Positions 46,807 through 55,726 of a stretch of DNA of 64,000 nt are shown here, piece by piece. Position 1 is the first letter of the stretch; each line of letters starts with the position of its first letter. The position numbers were made by a program, and so were the translations under genes. Where the stretch lies: the NCBI RefSeq assembly GCF_009649175.1, contig NZ_WJPO01000003.1, forward strand, positions 124,001 through 188,000, read 5' to 3'. The notes under the pieces were generated by a model. That model was not told the DNA's origin and searched no databases. It saw nothing but the letters and a program-made list of their open reading frames with translations. Source of the stretch: Rhodovulum strictum. GTDB taxonomy: Bacteria; Pseudomonadota; Alphaproteobacteria; Rhodobacterales; Rhodobacteraceae.

Positions 46807-47130
46807 CCTTCGTTGTCCTTGATTGGGTGCCTGGCGCCAATGCAGCGCGTTCGCGATGGGCGAGGTATGCGTATGCGGGGCTGTCGACAAGGGACAAAAA
46901 CCGCAAGGCACAGTTGCACCTGACGCATGACGTTAACCTATATAACAAACTGGTAATAAAGGGAAATATTGCGGCGCGGGATGTCGGTTCCGGTGTTCGA
47001 AGCGGCGATTTCCGCCCGTTTCCGGTGCCGCTGTCCGGGCAGGGCGGGGCGGCGCCTGTCCGATTGGCGCTGGCCGATGTTCGCTTTTCGTGCTAGTTCG
47101 TCCGAAAAGACACAACAAAGCGGGGTGCGC
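46807..47130. other. Divergent intergenic region between the DUF1127 gene and ruvC
   Basis: This 324-bp region contains the most AT-rich patch in the window (about 46930-46970, with GTTAAC, TATATAAC and GGTAATAAAGGG). It probably holds the DUF1127 promoter; TTTCCC and TATATA with a 16-bp spacer can be read on the minus strand. An inverted repeat, CTTTTCG (47085-47091) and CGAAAAG (47104-47110), lies 20 bp before ruvC and could be an operator. No gene is supported. Confidence 0.45.
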
Positions 47131-47637
47131 ATGCGTGTTCTGGGCATTGATCCCGGCCTTCGCAGCACCGGATGGGGCGTGATCGAGCAGGTGAACGGGC
47201 GCCTTGCCCATGTGGCGAACGGCATCTGCTGTTCGGGCGAGGGTGTGCTGGCCGAACGGCTTTTATCGCTGCATGACCAGCTTTGCGCGATCGTCGCGCG
47301 CCATGCCCCCGATGCGGCGGCGGTGGAACAGACCTTTGTCAACCGCGACGGGGCGGGCACGCTGAAGCTGGGCCAGGCCCGCGGCATCGCGGTGCTGGTG
47401 CCCGCGCGGGCGGGGATCGCGGTGGGGGAATATGCCCCGAACGCGGTCAAGAAGGCGGTGGTGGGCGTGGGCCATGCCGACAAGCGGCAGATCGACCATA
47501 TGGTGCGGCTGCAATTCCCCGGCATCCAGATCGCGGGCCCGGATGCCGCCGACGCGCTGGCCATTGCGCTGTGTCATGCGTTCCATCTGTCGGCGGGCGG
47601 GCGGCTGGCCGCGGCGCTGGCTAGGGCGGGCGCATGA
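47131..47637 (+). CDS. ruvC: Crossover junction endodeoxyribonuclease RuvC
   Basis: RuvC resolves Holliday junctions by paired nicking. The 168-residue protein has the RNase H-like catalytic core with Asp7 ([13 protein letters not shown]), Glu in [10 protein letters not shown] and the C-terminal Asp pair in [14 protein letters not shown]. The ATG at 47131 fits the family start. Its stop overlaps the ruvA start by 4 bp. First gene of ruvCAB. Confidence 0.96.
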   Translation: MRVLGIDPGLRSTGWGVIEQVNGRLAHVANGICCSGEGVLAERLLSLHDQLCAIVARHAPDAAAVEQTFVNRDGAGTLKLGQARGIAVLVPARAGIAVGEYAPNAVKKAVVGVGHADKRQIDHMVRLQFPGIQIAGPDAADALAIALCHAFHLSAGGRLAAALARAGA

Positions 47638-48293
47638 TCGGGCGCATTGCCGGGCGGCTGATCCATCGCGGCCCCGATCACGTGATGATCGACGTGGGGG
47701 GCGTGGGCTATATCGTTCAGGTCTCGGACCGGACGCTGGCCGCGATGCCCGGCCCGGGCGAGGCGGTGGCGCTGTATACCGACCTGCTGGTGCGCGAGGA
47801 TCTGCTGCAGCTTTACGGCTTTCCGACGCTGCTGGAACGCGAATGGCACCGGCTCTTGATGGGTGTGCAGGGGATCGGGGCCAAGGCGTCGATGGCGATC
47901 CTGGGCACGCTGGGGGCCGACGGCGTGGGGCGCGCCATCGCGCTGGGCGACTGGACCGCGATCAAGGCCGCGCCGGGCGTCGGACCCAAGATCGCGCAGC
48001 GCGTGGTGAACGAGTTGAAGGGCAAGGCGCCGGGCATCATGGCGATGGGCGGCACGCTGGCCGAGGCAACGGGTGCAGCCCCCGCGCAGGCCGGGCCGGT
48101 CCCGTCTGTATCGCCGCCGCCACCCGCGCCCACGGTATCGGCGCAGGCCGAGGCATTGTCGGCGCTGGGCAATCTGGGCTATGCCCCGGCCGATGCGGCG
48201 CAGGCCGTCGCCCGCGCCGCGGGCGAGGCGCCCGGCGCTGATACGCCCGCCCTGATCCGCGCGGCGCTGAAGCTGCTGGCGCCCAAGGGGTAG
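47634..48293 (+). CDS. ruvA: Holliday junction branch-migration protein RuvA
   Basis: RuvA binds Holliday junctions and loads RuvB. The 219-residue protein has an OB-fold N-terminal domain ([26 protein letters not shown]), helix-hairpin-helix motifs ([14 protein letters not shown] and [18 protein letters not shown]), an Ala/Pro linker and domain III ([15 protein letters not shown]). It overlaps ruvC by 4 bp and ends 3 bp before ruvB. Confidence 0.97.
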   Translation: MIGRIAGRLIHRGPDHVMIDVGGVGYIVQVSDRTLAAMPGPGEAVALYTDLLVREDLLQLYGFPTLLEREWHRLLMGVQGIGAKASMAILGTLGADGVGRAIALGDWTAIKAAPGVGPKIAQRVVNELKGKAPGIMAMGGTLAEATGAAPAQAGPVPSVSPPPPAPTVSAQAEALSALGNLGYAPADAAQAVARAAGEAPGADTPALIRAALKLLAPKG

Positions 48294-48296
48294 GAC

Positions 48297-49325
48297 ATGA
48301 CCGAACCCGACCCGACCCTGCGCCCCGCCCCCCGGCCCGAGGATGCCGACCGCGCGATGCGGCCCGAGACGCTGGACGAATTCGTTGGCCAGGCCGAGGC
48401 ACGGGCGAACCTGCGCGTCTTCCTGCAAAGCGCCCGCCAGCGGGGCGAGGCGATGGACCACGCGCTGTTCCACGGCCCCCCCGGTCTGGGCAAGACCACG
48501 CTCGCCCAGATCGTCGCGCGCGAGCTGGGCGTGAATTTCCGCATGACCTCGGGCCCGGTGCTGGCCAAGGCGGGCGATCTGGCGGCGATCCTGACCAATC
48601 TGGACGCGCGCGATGTGCTGTTCATCGACGAGATCCACCGCCTGAACCCGGCGGTCGAGGAGGTGCTGTATCCGGCGCTGGAGGATTTCGCGCTGGATCT
48701 GGTGATCGGCGAGGGACCGGCCGCGCGCACCGTGCGGATCGAGTTGCAGCCCTTCACGCTGGTCGGGGCCACGACGCGGCTGGGGCTGTTGACGACGCCC
48801 CTGCGCGACCGCTTCGGCATTCCGGTGCGGCTGCAATTCTACACGGTCGAGGAACTGGAACTGATCGTTGCCCGCGGCGCGCGGCTGATGGGGGTGCCGG
48901 CGGATGCGGACGGGCTGAAGGAGATCGCCCGGCGCGCGCGCGGCACGCCGCGGATCGCGGGGCGGCTGTTGCGCCGGGTCGTCGATTTCGCGCTGGTCGA
49001 GGGCGAGGGGCGGATCACGCTGGCGGTGGCCGATCATGCGCTGACGCGGATGGAAGTGGACGGGCTTGGCCTTGATGGCGCGGACCGGCGCTATCTGCGG
49101 CTGATCGCCGAGAATTACGCCGGTGGGCCGGTCGGGGTCGAGACGCTGTCGGCTGCGCTGTCGGAATCGCGCGATGCGCTGGAGGAGGTGATCGAGCCCT
49201 ATCTGTTGCAGCAGGGCCTGATCCAGCGCACCCCGCGCGGGCGGATGCTGGCCGCGAAGGCCTGGACGCATCTGGGCCTGCCCGCGCCGCGGCCGCCGGG
49301 ACAGGCAAGCCTGTTCGACGGCTGA
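48297..49325 (+). CDS. ruvB: Holliday junction ATP-dependent helicase RuvB
   Basis: This hexameric AAA+ motor drives branch migration. The 342-residue protein has Walker [13 protein letters not shown] at about 61-72, Walker [10 protein letters not shown], sensor 1 GATTRLGLL and the winged-helix end [15 protein letters not shown]. It begins 3 bp after ruvA. Last of the ruvCAB set; a gene of unknown function follows. Confidence 0.97.
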   Translation: MTEPDPTLRPAPRPEDADRAMRPETLDEFVGQAEARANLRVFLQSARQRGEAMDHALFHGPPGLGKTTLAQIVARELGVNFRMTSGPVLAKAGDLAAILTNLDARDVLFIDEIHRLNPAVEEVLYPALEDFALDLVIGEGPAARTVRIELQPFTLVGATTRLGLLTTPLRDRFGIPVRLQFYTVEELELIVARGARLMGVPADADGLKEIARRARGTPRIAGRLLRRVVDFALVEGEGRITLAVADHALTRMEVDGLGLDGADRRYLRLIAENYAGGPVGVETLSAALSESRDALEEVIEPYLLQQGLIQRTPRGRMLAAKAWTHLGLPAPRPPGQASLFDG

Positions 49326-49367
49326 GGCCCTTGCCCGGCGGCGGGCAGGTCGATAGGGCAGGGCCGT

Positions 49368-49390
49368 GGGTATTTACGCCAAGAAGAAGG
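49368..49390 (+). repeat. Dispersed short repeat, copy overlapping a ribosome-binding site
   Basis: GGGTATTT, three bases, then CCAAGAAGAAGG. Its purine-rich end runs into the GGGGCGGGGC just before the start at 49399, so it may supply the ribosome-binding site. It matches copies at 21052 and within 13769-13837. Confidence 0.7.
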
Positions 49391-49398
49391 GGCGGGGC

Positions 49399-50025
49399 AT
49401 GACGCCGGACGAGGTGCGGGCGCTGTTCACAGGGCAGGATGGCAGCTATCGCTTTGCCCGCTGGGGCCGGCCGATCGCGCCTGTTGTCTTTGGCGTCACA
49501 GACGAGACGCTGGCCACGCTCAAGGGCGCCTGCGAGGCGGTGGTGGCGCTGGCCGGGCATCGCATGGCCGAGACCGACCCTGAACTCGGCGCGAATCTGA
49601 TGGTCTTCTTCTTTCGCGACTGGTCCGAACTGCCGCTTGTGCCGAACCTGGACCGGTTGGTGCCCGATCTGGGCCCGCTGGTCGAGCGGCTGGCAGCAGC
49701 CGGGGCGACGCAATACCGGCTGTTCCGGTTCGATGCGTCAGGGGCGATCCGGGCGGCTTTCGTCTTTCAGCGCATGGACGCGGGTCTGGCCGAGTTGCCC
49801 GCCGAGGCCGTCGCGCTGAACCAGATGGTGCAGGTGATCCTGTTATGGTCCGAAACCGGCTTTGCCGGGCAAAGCCCGCTGGCCCGTCTGCCCGACGGGA
49901 CGCTGGTGCTGCGCCCTGAGATCGCCGGGGTGATCCGGGCGGGCTATGATCCGGCGATGCCACTGGCGGCCGATGACCCGGCCCATGCGCTGCGCCTGGC
50001 CGCGCGGCTGGAGTGTGGACGATGA
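49399..50025 (+). CDS. Conserved protein of unknown function between ruvB and ybgC
   Basis: The function is not recognised. The 208-residue protein starts MTPDEVRALFTGQDGSYRFARWGRPIA and looks soluble and globular, with no signal, membrane helix or cysteine motif. It contains LMVFFFRDWSELPLVPNL and NQMVQVILLWSETGFAGQSPL. The start at 49399 is chosen over GTG 49366, which lies inside the short repeat. Its stop overlaps the ybgC start by 4 bp, so it is co-translated with the Tol-Pal-associated thioesterase. I recall a gene of this type at the same place in other Rhodobacteraceae. Confidence 0.75.
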   Translation: MTPDEVRALFTGQDGSYRFARWGRPIAPVVFGVTDETLATLKGACEAVVALAGHRMAETDPELGANLMVFFFRDWSELPLVPNLDRLVPDLGPLVERLAAAGATQYRLFRFDASGAIRAAFVFQRMDAGLAELPAEAVALNQMVQVILLWSETGFAGQSPLARLPDGTLVLRPEIAGVIRAGYDPAMPLAADDPAHALRLAARLECGR

Positions 50026-50417
50026 CCCATCGCTTCGCGCTGCGCGTCTATTACGAGGATACCGACCTTGCGGGCATCGTCTATTACGCCAACTACCTGA
50101 AATTCATCGAGCGCGCGCGCAGCGAATGGGTGCGCGATCTGGGCGTGGACCAGACCCGGCTCAAGGCCGAGCGGGGCATCGTCTTTGCCGTGCGCCGGGT
50201 CGAGGCGGATTACCTGTTGCCGGCGCGCTTTGACGATCTGCTTGAGGTCGAGACCGATCTGGCCCAGATCACGCCCGCCCGGCTGATTCTGGATCAGCGG
50301 GTCCTGCGCGGGGAAACGGTGCTGTTTTCGGCGCGCGTGACCCTTGTCGCGCTGGGCGAGGCGGGCCGTCCGGTGCGTTTGCCGACAGAGCTTTGCGAGC
50401 TTGCCGCGCCGCGATAG
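50022..50417 (+). CDS. ybgC: Tol-Pal-associated acyl-CoA thioesterase YbgC
   Basis: This hotdog-fold thioesterase hydrolyses short acyl-CoA or acyl-ACP. In proteobacteria its gene heads the tol-pal cluster and the protein is linked to envelope lipid metabolism. The 131-residue protein has YYEDTDLAGIVYYANYLKFIERAR at 10-33 with catalytic Asp15. The ATG at 50022 overlaps the upstream stop (ATGA). A separate promoter for tolQ follows at 50459. Confidence 0.93.
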   Translation: MTHRFALRVYYEDTDLAGIVYYANYLKFIERARSEWVRDLGVDQTRLKAERGIVFAVRRVEADYLLPARFDDLLEVETDLAQITPARLILDQRVLRGETVLFSARVTLVALGEAGRPVRLPTELCELAAPR

Positions 50418-50458
50418 ACGGATCGGTGTGCATGCCGTGCCACGCTGACGCGGTTGTG

Positions 50459-50488
50459 TTGGCATTCCCCCTGAAAAACGGGTAGAAT
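50459..50488 (+). promoter_or_regulatory. Putative sigma-70 promoter of the tol-pal operon
   Basis: TTGGCA at 50459-50464, an 18-bp spacer and TAGAAT at 50483-50488, about 50 bp before the tolQ ATG. Both hexamers are close to consensus, in a 121-bp gap between ybgC and tolQ. Confidence 0.65.
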
Positions 50489-50538
50489 CGCTGTAACGGA
50501 AGCCGGGACAACACGGCCCTCAGCAACGAGCAGGCAGA

Positions 50539-51234
50539 ATGGAAACCGAAACCCTTGCGTTGGCGCAGGAGATTGACTTCTCCTTGCTCGCCCTTTTCGC
50601 GCGCGCGACCTTTACGGTGCAGGTCGTGATGCTGATGTTGGTCCTGGCCTCGTTCTGGTCCTGGGGCATCATCATCCAGAAGACGATCAATTTCCGCAAG
50701 GCGCGCATCGAGGCGCTGGGCTTTGACGAGGCGTTCTGGTCGGGCGAGCCGCTGGACGAACTGTTCGACAAGATCGGCCCCGAGCCGCAGGCCGCGCCCG
50801 AGCGGATCTTTGCCGCCGGAATGATGGAATGGCGGCGCAGCCATCGGCAGGATGGCGGGCTGATCGCGGGGGCGGCGGCGCGGATCGACCGGTCGATGGA
50901 CGTGGCCATCGCCAAGGAAGCCGAGGAGCTGAATGGCGGGCTGTCCTTCCTGGCCACGGTCGGCTCGACCGCGCCCTTCATCGGGCTGTTCGGCACGGTC
51001 TGGGGGATCAAGCATGCGTTCGAGCAGATCGCGTTGCAGCAGAACACCAACCTTGCCGTCGTGGCGCCCGGTATCGCCGAGGCGTTGCTGGCGACCGGTC
51101 TGGGGCTTCTGGCCGCGATCCCGGCGGTGATCTTCTACAACAAGCTGTCCTCGGACAGCGACCGGATCGTGGGCGGCTACGAATCCTTCGCCGACGAATT
51201 CTCGACCATCCTTTCGCGCCAGCTGGATACCTGA
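50539..51234 (+). CDS. tolQ: Tol-Pal system proton channel subunit TolQ
   Basis: TolQ is an inner-membrane protein that, with TolR, uses the proton gradient to energise TolA for outer-membrane constriction during division. The 231-residue protein has three membrane helices (about 18-42, 135-160 and 175-195) and the ExbB/TolQ pattern LSFLATVGSTAPFIGLFGTVWGI. GAGCAGGCAGA precedes the ATG. It begins the tolQRAB-pal-cpoB cluster; tolR starts 1 bp after its stop. Confidence 0.96.
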   Translation: METETLALAQEIDFSLLALFARATFTVQVVMLMLVLASFWSWGIIIQKTINFRKARIEALGFDEAFWSGEPLDELFDKIGPEPQAAPERIFAAGMMEWRRSHRQDGGLIAGAAARIDRSMDVAIAKEAEELNGGLSFLATVGSTAPFIGLFGTVWGIKHAFEQIALQQNTNLAVVAPGIAEALLATGLGLLAAIPAVIFYNKLSSDSDRIVGGYESFADEFSTILSRQLDT

Positions 51235-51235
51235 G

Positions 51236-51712
51236 ATGGGCGCGACGCTCACCCCTCGGCAGAACTCGGGCGGCAAGCGCGTGCGGCGCCATCGGCGTCA
51301 TCCGCCCGCGATGTCCGAGATCAACGTCACGCCCTTCGTGGACGTGATGCTGGTGCTTCTGATCATCTTCATGGTGGCAGCACCCCTTCTGACGGTCGGC
51401 GTGCCGGTCGAGTTGCCGCGCACCGCCGCCGAGGCGCTGCCCGCCGCGCAGGAGGAACCGCTGGCGGTGACGCTGACCGCGGATGGCCGCATCCTGTTGC
51501 AGGAGACAGAGGTTGAGGCCGACGGCCTGATCCCCAAGCTGCGCGCCGTGGCGGCCGAGCGGCAGGACAGCAAGGTCTATCTGCGCGCGGATGGCGCGAT
51601 TTCCTATGAGCGCGTCGTGCAGGTGATGGGCGCGCTCAATGCCGCGGGTTTCCGCGATATCGGGCTTGTGACCGACAGCGGCGGGCCGAGGCTCGACGGG
51701 TCGGACGGCTAG
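51236..51712 (+). CDS. tolR: Tol-Pal system protein TolR
   Basis: TolR is the single-pass partner of TolQ, with the proton-carrying Asp in its membrane helix. The 158-residue protein has MSEINVTPFVDVMLVLLIIFMV at 26-47 (Asp36 in the helix) and a periplasmic domain ending YERVVQVMGALNAAGFRDIGLV. The basic N-terminus (GGKRVRRHRRH) is cytoplasmic. It is tightly spaced between tolQ and tolA. Confidence 0.95.
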   Translation: MGATLTPRQNSGGKRVRRHRRHPPAMSEINVTPFVDVMLVLLIIFMVAAPLLTVGVPVELPRTAAEALPAAQEEPLAVTLTADGRILLQETEVEADGLIPKLRAVAAERQDSKVYLRADGAISYERVVQVMGALNAAGFRDIGLVTDSGGPRLDGSDG

Positions 51713-51721
51713 GACTGGGAC

Positions 51722-52942
51722 ATGAACAGGGGCACCCAGATATCGGGGGCGGCGCACCTCCTGCTGGTGGCGTGGGTGCTGCTGGGCGGGCTGTTCAACG
51801 CGCCCAAGCCGCGGCCGATGCAGGTGACCGATGTCACCATCCTGTCGGGCGAGGAATTTGCCGCGCTGACCGCCCCGGCCGCCGCGCCGCAGGCCCCCGC
51901 CCAGCAGGTCGAGACGCCGCGCAGCCCCGTGGTGACCAGCTCGCCCCGGCCTGCCCCTGCGCCCGAACGCCGCCCCGAACCGCCCGCGCCGCCGCCGCCG
52001 CAGGAAAGCCCCGCGCCCGATCCGGCACCCGATACCAGCGCGCTTCAGCCCCCGCCCGAGGCCGAGGTGACCGACACGCTGCCGCCCTTGGTCGCGCCGC
52101 CCCCGGTCAGCACCACCGCCCCCGAGGCGCCCGTGGCCGATACCGCGCCGCCGCGCCCCTCGCAGCGGGTGGCGCCCGAACCGGCTGCGCCGCGGCCCGA
52201 GGATGTGGCGGTCGCGCCCCAGCCGCGCGAGGCGGTGCGCCCCGATGTCGCCGCGCCCACCCCCGCGCCGCCGGTCGAGGCCGCCGCCCCCGAGGAGGCC
52301 GCGCCGCAGATCGTGACCGAGGCCGAGGAGCGGGTCGAGACCGGGCAGATCCTGGCCAGTTCGCCCCGGCCGCGCGTCCGCCCCGAGCGTCCGCCCGAAC
52401 CCGTGCGCGAGACAGCGGCCACACCGCCGCCTGCACCCGCACCCACGCCAACACCCGCCCCGACCCCCGCGCCCACGCCCGAGCCGGTCCGAACCCCCGA
52501 TCCGACGCCGCCTGCACCTGACGCGCTGGCCGATGCGGTTGCCGGTGCTCTGGCCGATGCGATGGCCTCGGGCGCGGCCGAGACGCCGCGCGCGGGCACC
52601 GGGACCGCCGCCTCGGGCCCGCCGATGACGGCCGGAGAGCGCGACGCGCTGCGCATTGCGGTCGCGAATTGCTGGAATGTCGGCGCGCTGTCGACCGAGG
52701 CGATGATGACCAGCGTCATCGTCGCGCTCGAGATGCGCGAGGACGGGCGCCCGGTAATCGAGTCGATCCGCCTTGTATCCTTCTCCGGCGGGTCTGATAT
52801 GGCGGCGCGTCAGGTCTTTGATTCGGCGCGCCGCGCGATCGTGATGTGCGGTTCGTCGGGCTTTCCGCTACCGGTGGAAAAATATGACCAGTGGCGGCAG
52901 ATCGAGATGACATTCAATCCCGAGAACATGAGGATCCGCTAG
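51722..52942 (+). CDS. tolA: Tol-Pal system protein TolA (proline-rich linker form)
   Basis: TolA spans the periplasm from the TolQR motor to TolB/Pal. The 406-residue protein has one N-terminal membrane helix (about 8-24, AAHLLLVAWVLLGGLF), a long Pro/Ala/Glu-rich domain (about 45-290), and a globular C-terminal domain (AVANCWNVGALSTEAMMTSV, RRAIVMCGSSGFPLP) with paired cysteines. The linker is unlike the Lys/Ala/Glu helix of E. coli TolA: it is proline-rich and probably extended. tolB starts immediately after its stop. Confidence 0.92.
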   Translation: MNRGTQISGAAHLLLVAWVLLGGLFNAPKPRPMQVTDVTILSGEEFAALTAPAAAPQAPAQQVETPRSPVVTSSPRPAPAPERRPEPPAPPPPQESPAPDPAPDTSALQPPPEAEVTDTLPPLVAPPPVSTTAPEAPVADTAPPRPSQRVAPEPAAPRPEDVAVAPQPREAVRPDVAAPTPAPPVEAAAPEEAAPQIVTEAEERVETGQILASSPRPRVRPERPPEPVRETAATPPPAPAPTPTPAPTPAPTPEPVRTPDPTPPAPDALADAVAGALADAMASGAAETPRAGTGTAASGPPMTAGERDALRIAVANCWNVGALSTEAMMTSVIVALEMREDGRPVIESIRLVSFSGGSDMAARQVFDSARRAIVMCGSSGFPLPVEKYDQWRQIEMTFNPENMRIR

Positions 52943-54274
52943 ATGCTGCGCGTTCTGACCCCGCTTCTTGCCCTGGCGCTTGGCGCCGCGCTGGCCCCGG
53001 CCCCGGTCCTTGCACAGGGCGGTCCGCTGCGCATCGTCATCGACGAGGGCGTGATCGAGCCCTTGCCCTTTGCCGTGCCCGATTTCGTGGCCGAGACCCC
53101 CGCCGCGGCCGAACTTGCGCGCAACATCGCGCGCGTCGTGGCGGCCGATCTTGCAGGGACGGGCCTGTTCCGGGAAATCCCGGCCCAGGCGCATCTGGCG
53201 CGGGTGACGAATTTCGCCAGCCCCATCCAGTATTCCGACTGGAAGGCGATCAACGCCCAGGCGCTGGTCACCGGGGCCGTTGCGGTCGATGGCAGCGGGC
53301 GGCTGACCGTCAAGTTCCGCCTGTTCGACATCTATGCCGAGGCGCCGCTGGGCGACGGGCTGCAATTCGGCGGCTCCTCCGCGAACTGGCGGCGGGTGGC
53401 GCACAAGGTCGCCGATCAGGTCTATGCGCGGATCACCGGCGAGGGCGGCTATTTCGACAGCCGCGTTGTCTTTGTGGCCGAGACCGGCCCCAAGAACGCC
53501 CGCCAGAAGCGGCTGGCGATCATGGATTACGACGGCGCGAACGTGCAGTACCTGTCGGACGCCTCGTCCATCGTGCTGGCGCCGCGCTTCTCGCCCACGG
53601 GCGACCGGGTGCTTTACACCAGCTACCAGACCGGCTTTCCGCGCATCTATGTGCTTGATCTGGCCAGCGGGGCGCGGCGCGGGCTGGACGATCAGCCCGG
53701 CACCATGACCTTTGCCCCGCGTTTCGCGCCGGACGGGCGGCGGGTGGTGTTCTCGCTGGCGCAGGGCGGCAATACTGATCTTTACGAGCTTGATCTGGGC
53801 AGCGGGCGGCGCACCCGGCTGACCTCTGCCCCCTCGATCGAGACCGCGCCCAGCTTCTCGCCCGATGGCCGCCAGATCGTGTTCGAAAGCGACCGCTCGG
53901 GCGTGCCGCAGCTTTACGTCATGCCCGCCTCGGGTGGCGAGGCGCGGCGTATTTCTTTCGGGCAGGGGCGCTATGGCACGCCGGTCTGGTCGCCGCGAGG
54001 CGATTACATCGCCTTCACCAAGCAGCATCAGGGCCGGTTCCATATCGGCGTGATGCGCGTCAACGGATCGGAGGAACGGCTGCTGACCTCCTCCTTCCTG
54101 GACGAGGGGCCGACCTGGGCGCCGAACGGGCGGGTCATCATGTTCACCCGCGAAAGTGCGGGCGCTGACGGGGCCCCGGCGCTGTTCTCGGTCGATATCA
54201 CCGGGCGGAACCTGCGCCGGGTGCCGGTTCAGGGCGCGGCCTCGGACCCGGCCTGGTCGCCGCTTCTGCCCTAG
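52943..54274 (+). CDS. tolB: Tol-Pal system translocation protein TolB
   Basis: TolB is a periplasmic beta-propeller protein that binds Pal. The 443-residue precursor has a Sec signal ([20 protein letters not shown]), an N-terminal alpha/beta domain and a six-bladed propeller whose WD-like repeats are visible as [43 protein letters not shown] and [21 protein letters not shown]. The ATG directly follows the tolA stop. Confidence 0.96.
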   Translation: MLRVLTPLLALALGAALAPAPVLAQGGPLRIVIDEGVIEPLPFAVPDFVAETPAAAELARNIARVVAADLAGTGLFREIPAQAHLARVTNFASPIQYSDWKAINAQALVTGAVAVDGSGRLTVKFRLFDIYAEAPLGDGLQFGGSSANWRRVAHKVADQVYARITGEGGYFDSRVVFVAETGPKNARQKRLAIMDYDGANVQYLSDASSIVLAPRFSPTGDRVLYTSYQTGFPRIYVLDLASGARRGLDDQPGTMTFAPRFAPDGRRVVFSLAQGGNTDLYELDLGSGRRTRLTSAPSIETAPSFSPDGRQIVFESDRSGVPQLYVMPASGGEARRISFGQGRYGTPVWSPRGDYIAFTKQHQGRFHIGVMRVNGSEERLLTSSFLDEGPTWAPNGRVIMFTRESAGADGAPALFSVDITGRNLRRVPVQGAASDPAWSPLLP

Positions 54275-54363
54275 GGGGCCACGTTTTCAAACCGCGATCC
54301 GGCTGATAGGATATGTCCATCGGTCCGGTCCGGACAATCAGGCAAGAAACAAGGAAGATCCGC

Positions 54364-54885
54364 ATGACCACGATTTCCAAGACCCTGATGGTGGTGGCCG
54401 CGCTGGCCGTCGCCGGCTGTTCCAACCCCGACCGTTTCGGCTCTGGCAGCGGCGCCGGCTTCGGCGCGGGGGCGGGCGGCAGCGGCTATGGCATGGACGG
54501 GCTGGCCTCGGACCCGCGCTCGATTGCCTATTTCAACCAGACCGTCGGCGACCGCGTGCTGTTCGCCGTCGACCAGAGCACGCTCAGCGACACCGCGCGG
54601 ACCACGCTCGACGGACAGGCGCGCTGGCTGATGGACAACCCCGAATATTCCGCCACCATCGAGGGCCATGCCGACGAACAGGGCACCCGCGAATACAACC
54701 TCGCACTTGGCGCCCGCCGGGCCAATGCGGTGCAGGAATACCTGATCTCGCGCGGCGTGGCGCCGTCGCGGCTGCGGACCGTCAGCTATGGCAAGGAACG
54801 GCCGCTGGAGATCTGCTCGAACGAGTCCTGCTATGCGCAGAACCGCCGTTCCGTGACCGTGCTCGCCGCGGGCGCGGGCGTCTGA
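54364..54885 (+). CDS. pal: Peptidoglycan-associated lipoprotein Pal
   Basis: Pal is an outer-membrane lipoprotein that binds peptidoglycan and TolB. The 173-residue precursor has lipobox LAVAGC with acylated Cys19, a Gly-rich linker and the OmpA-like domain (YFNQTVGDRVLFAVDQSTLS, IEGHADEQGTREYNLALGARR with the diaminopimelate-binding Asp/Arg). The ATG at 54364 has AAGGAAG upstream. cpoB follows 10 bp after its stop. Confidence 0.96.
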   Translation: MTTISKTLMVVAALAVAGCSNPDRFGSGSGAGFGAGAGGSGYGMDGLASDPRSIAYFNQTVGDRVLFAVDQSTLSDTARTTLDGQARWLMDNPEYSATIEGHADEQGTREYNLALGARRANAVQEYLISRGVAPSRLRTVSYGKERPLEICSNESCYAQNRRSVTVLAAGAGV

Positions 54886-54895
54886 GGGCAGGCCG

Positions 54896-55726
54896 ATGCG
54901 GATCGCCGCCCTTCTGCTGACCGTGTCCGTCGCGCTGGGGGCGGTGCATCCCGCCGCCGCCCAGTCGCGTCAGGAAACGCTGGCCGATATCCGTCAGGAA
55001 ATGTCGGTCCTTCATGTCGAGATCCAGCGGCTCAAGCGCGAGCTGTCCACCACCGGCTCGCCGGGGGGTGTGGCGGGCGGCGGTTCGGCGCTGCAACGGC
55101 TCGACCTGATCGAGCAGGAATTGCAGCGGCTGACCGCCCGGACCGAGGATCTGGAGTTCCGCATCCAGCGGATCGTCGAGGATGGCACGCGGCGGATCGG
55201 CGATCTGGAATTCCGGCTGGTCGAGCTTGAAGGCGGCGATGTCAGCAAGTTGGGCCAGACCACCACGCTGGGCGGCGAGGGGGTGGCGCGCTCTGCCCCC
55301 GTGCTGACGCCTGCGCCCGCGATCTCGAACGGGGCGCAGCTTGCCATCGGCGAACGGGCCGATTTCGACGCGGCAAAGGCCGCGCTGGAGGGCGGCGATG
55401 CCGCAACGGCCGCCGCGCGCCTTGCGGCCTTTACCGAAGCCTATCCCGGCAGCCCCCTGTCGGGCGAGGCGCATTTCCTGCGCGGCGAGGCGCTGACCGC
55501 GCAGGGCGACACCTCGGGCGCGGCGCGGGCCTATCTGGACAGCTTCTCGGGCAGCCCGGACGGGCCGCGCGCGGCAACGGCGCTGTACCGGCTGGGGTTG
55601 GCGCTGGACGGGCTGGGCCAGCGGCGCGAGGCATGCGTCACGCTGACCGAGGTCGGCACCCGGTTTTCCGGCAGCCCCGAGGCGGAACAGGCGCGTTCCG
55701 CGATGGACGCCATCGGGTGCAACTGA
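54896..55726 (+). CDS. cpoB: Cell division coordinator CpoB (YbgF)
   Basis: CpoB is a periplasmic protein that links Tol-Pal to peptidoglycan synthesis during division. The 276-residue precursor has a signal peptide (ALLLTVSVALGAVHPAAA), a trimeric coiled-coil region (about 23-110, RQEMSVLHVEIQRLKRELS and LQRLDLIEQELQRLTAR) and C-terminal TPR repeats (DFDAAKAALEGGDAATAAARL, SPLSGEAHFLRGEALTAQGD). It overlaps the proposed tilS start by 10 bp. Confidence 0.93.
   Translation: MRIAALLLTVSVALGAVHPAAAQSRQETLADIRQEMSVLHVEIQRLKRELSTTGSPGGVAGGGSALQRLDLIEQELQRLTARTEDLEFRIQRIVEDGTRRIGDLEFRLVELEGGDVSKLGQTTTLGGEGVARSAPVLTPAPAISNGAQLAIGERADFDAAKAALEGGDAATAAARLAAFTEAYPGSPLSGEAHFLRGEALTAQGDTSGAARAYLDSFSGSPDGPRAATALYRLGLALDGLGQRREACVTLTEVGTRFSGSPEAEQARSAMDAIGCN

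Noticed and set aside
47040-47130. Alphaproteobacterial SOS box (GTTC-N7-GTTC) in front of ruvC
   Set aside because: GTTC occurs twice near 47080 and 47097, but the spacing is 13, not 7, so it does not fit LexA.
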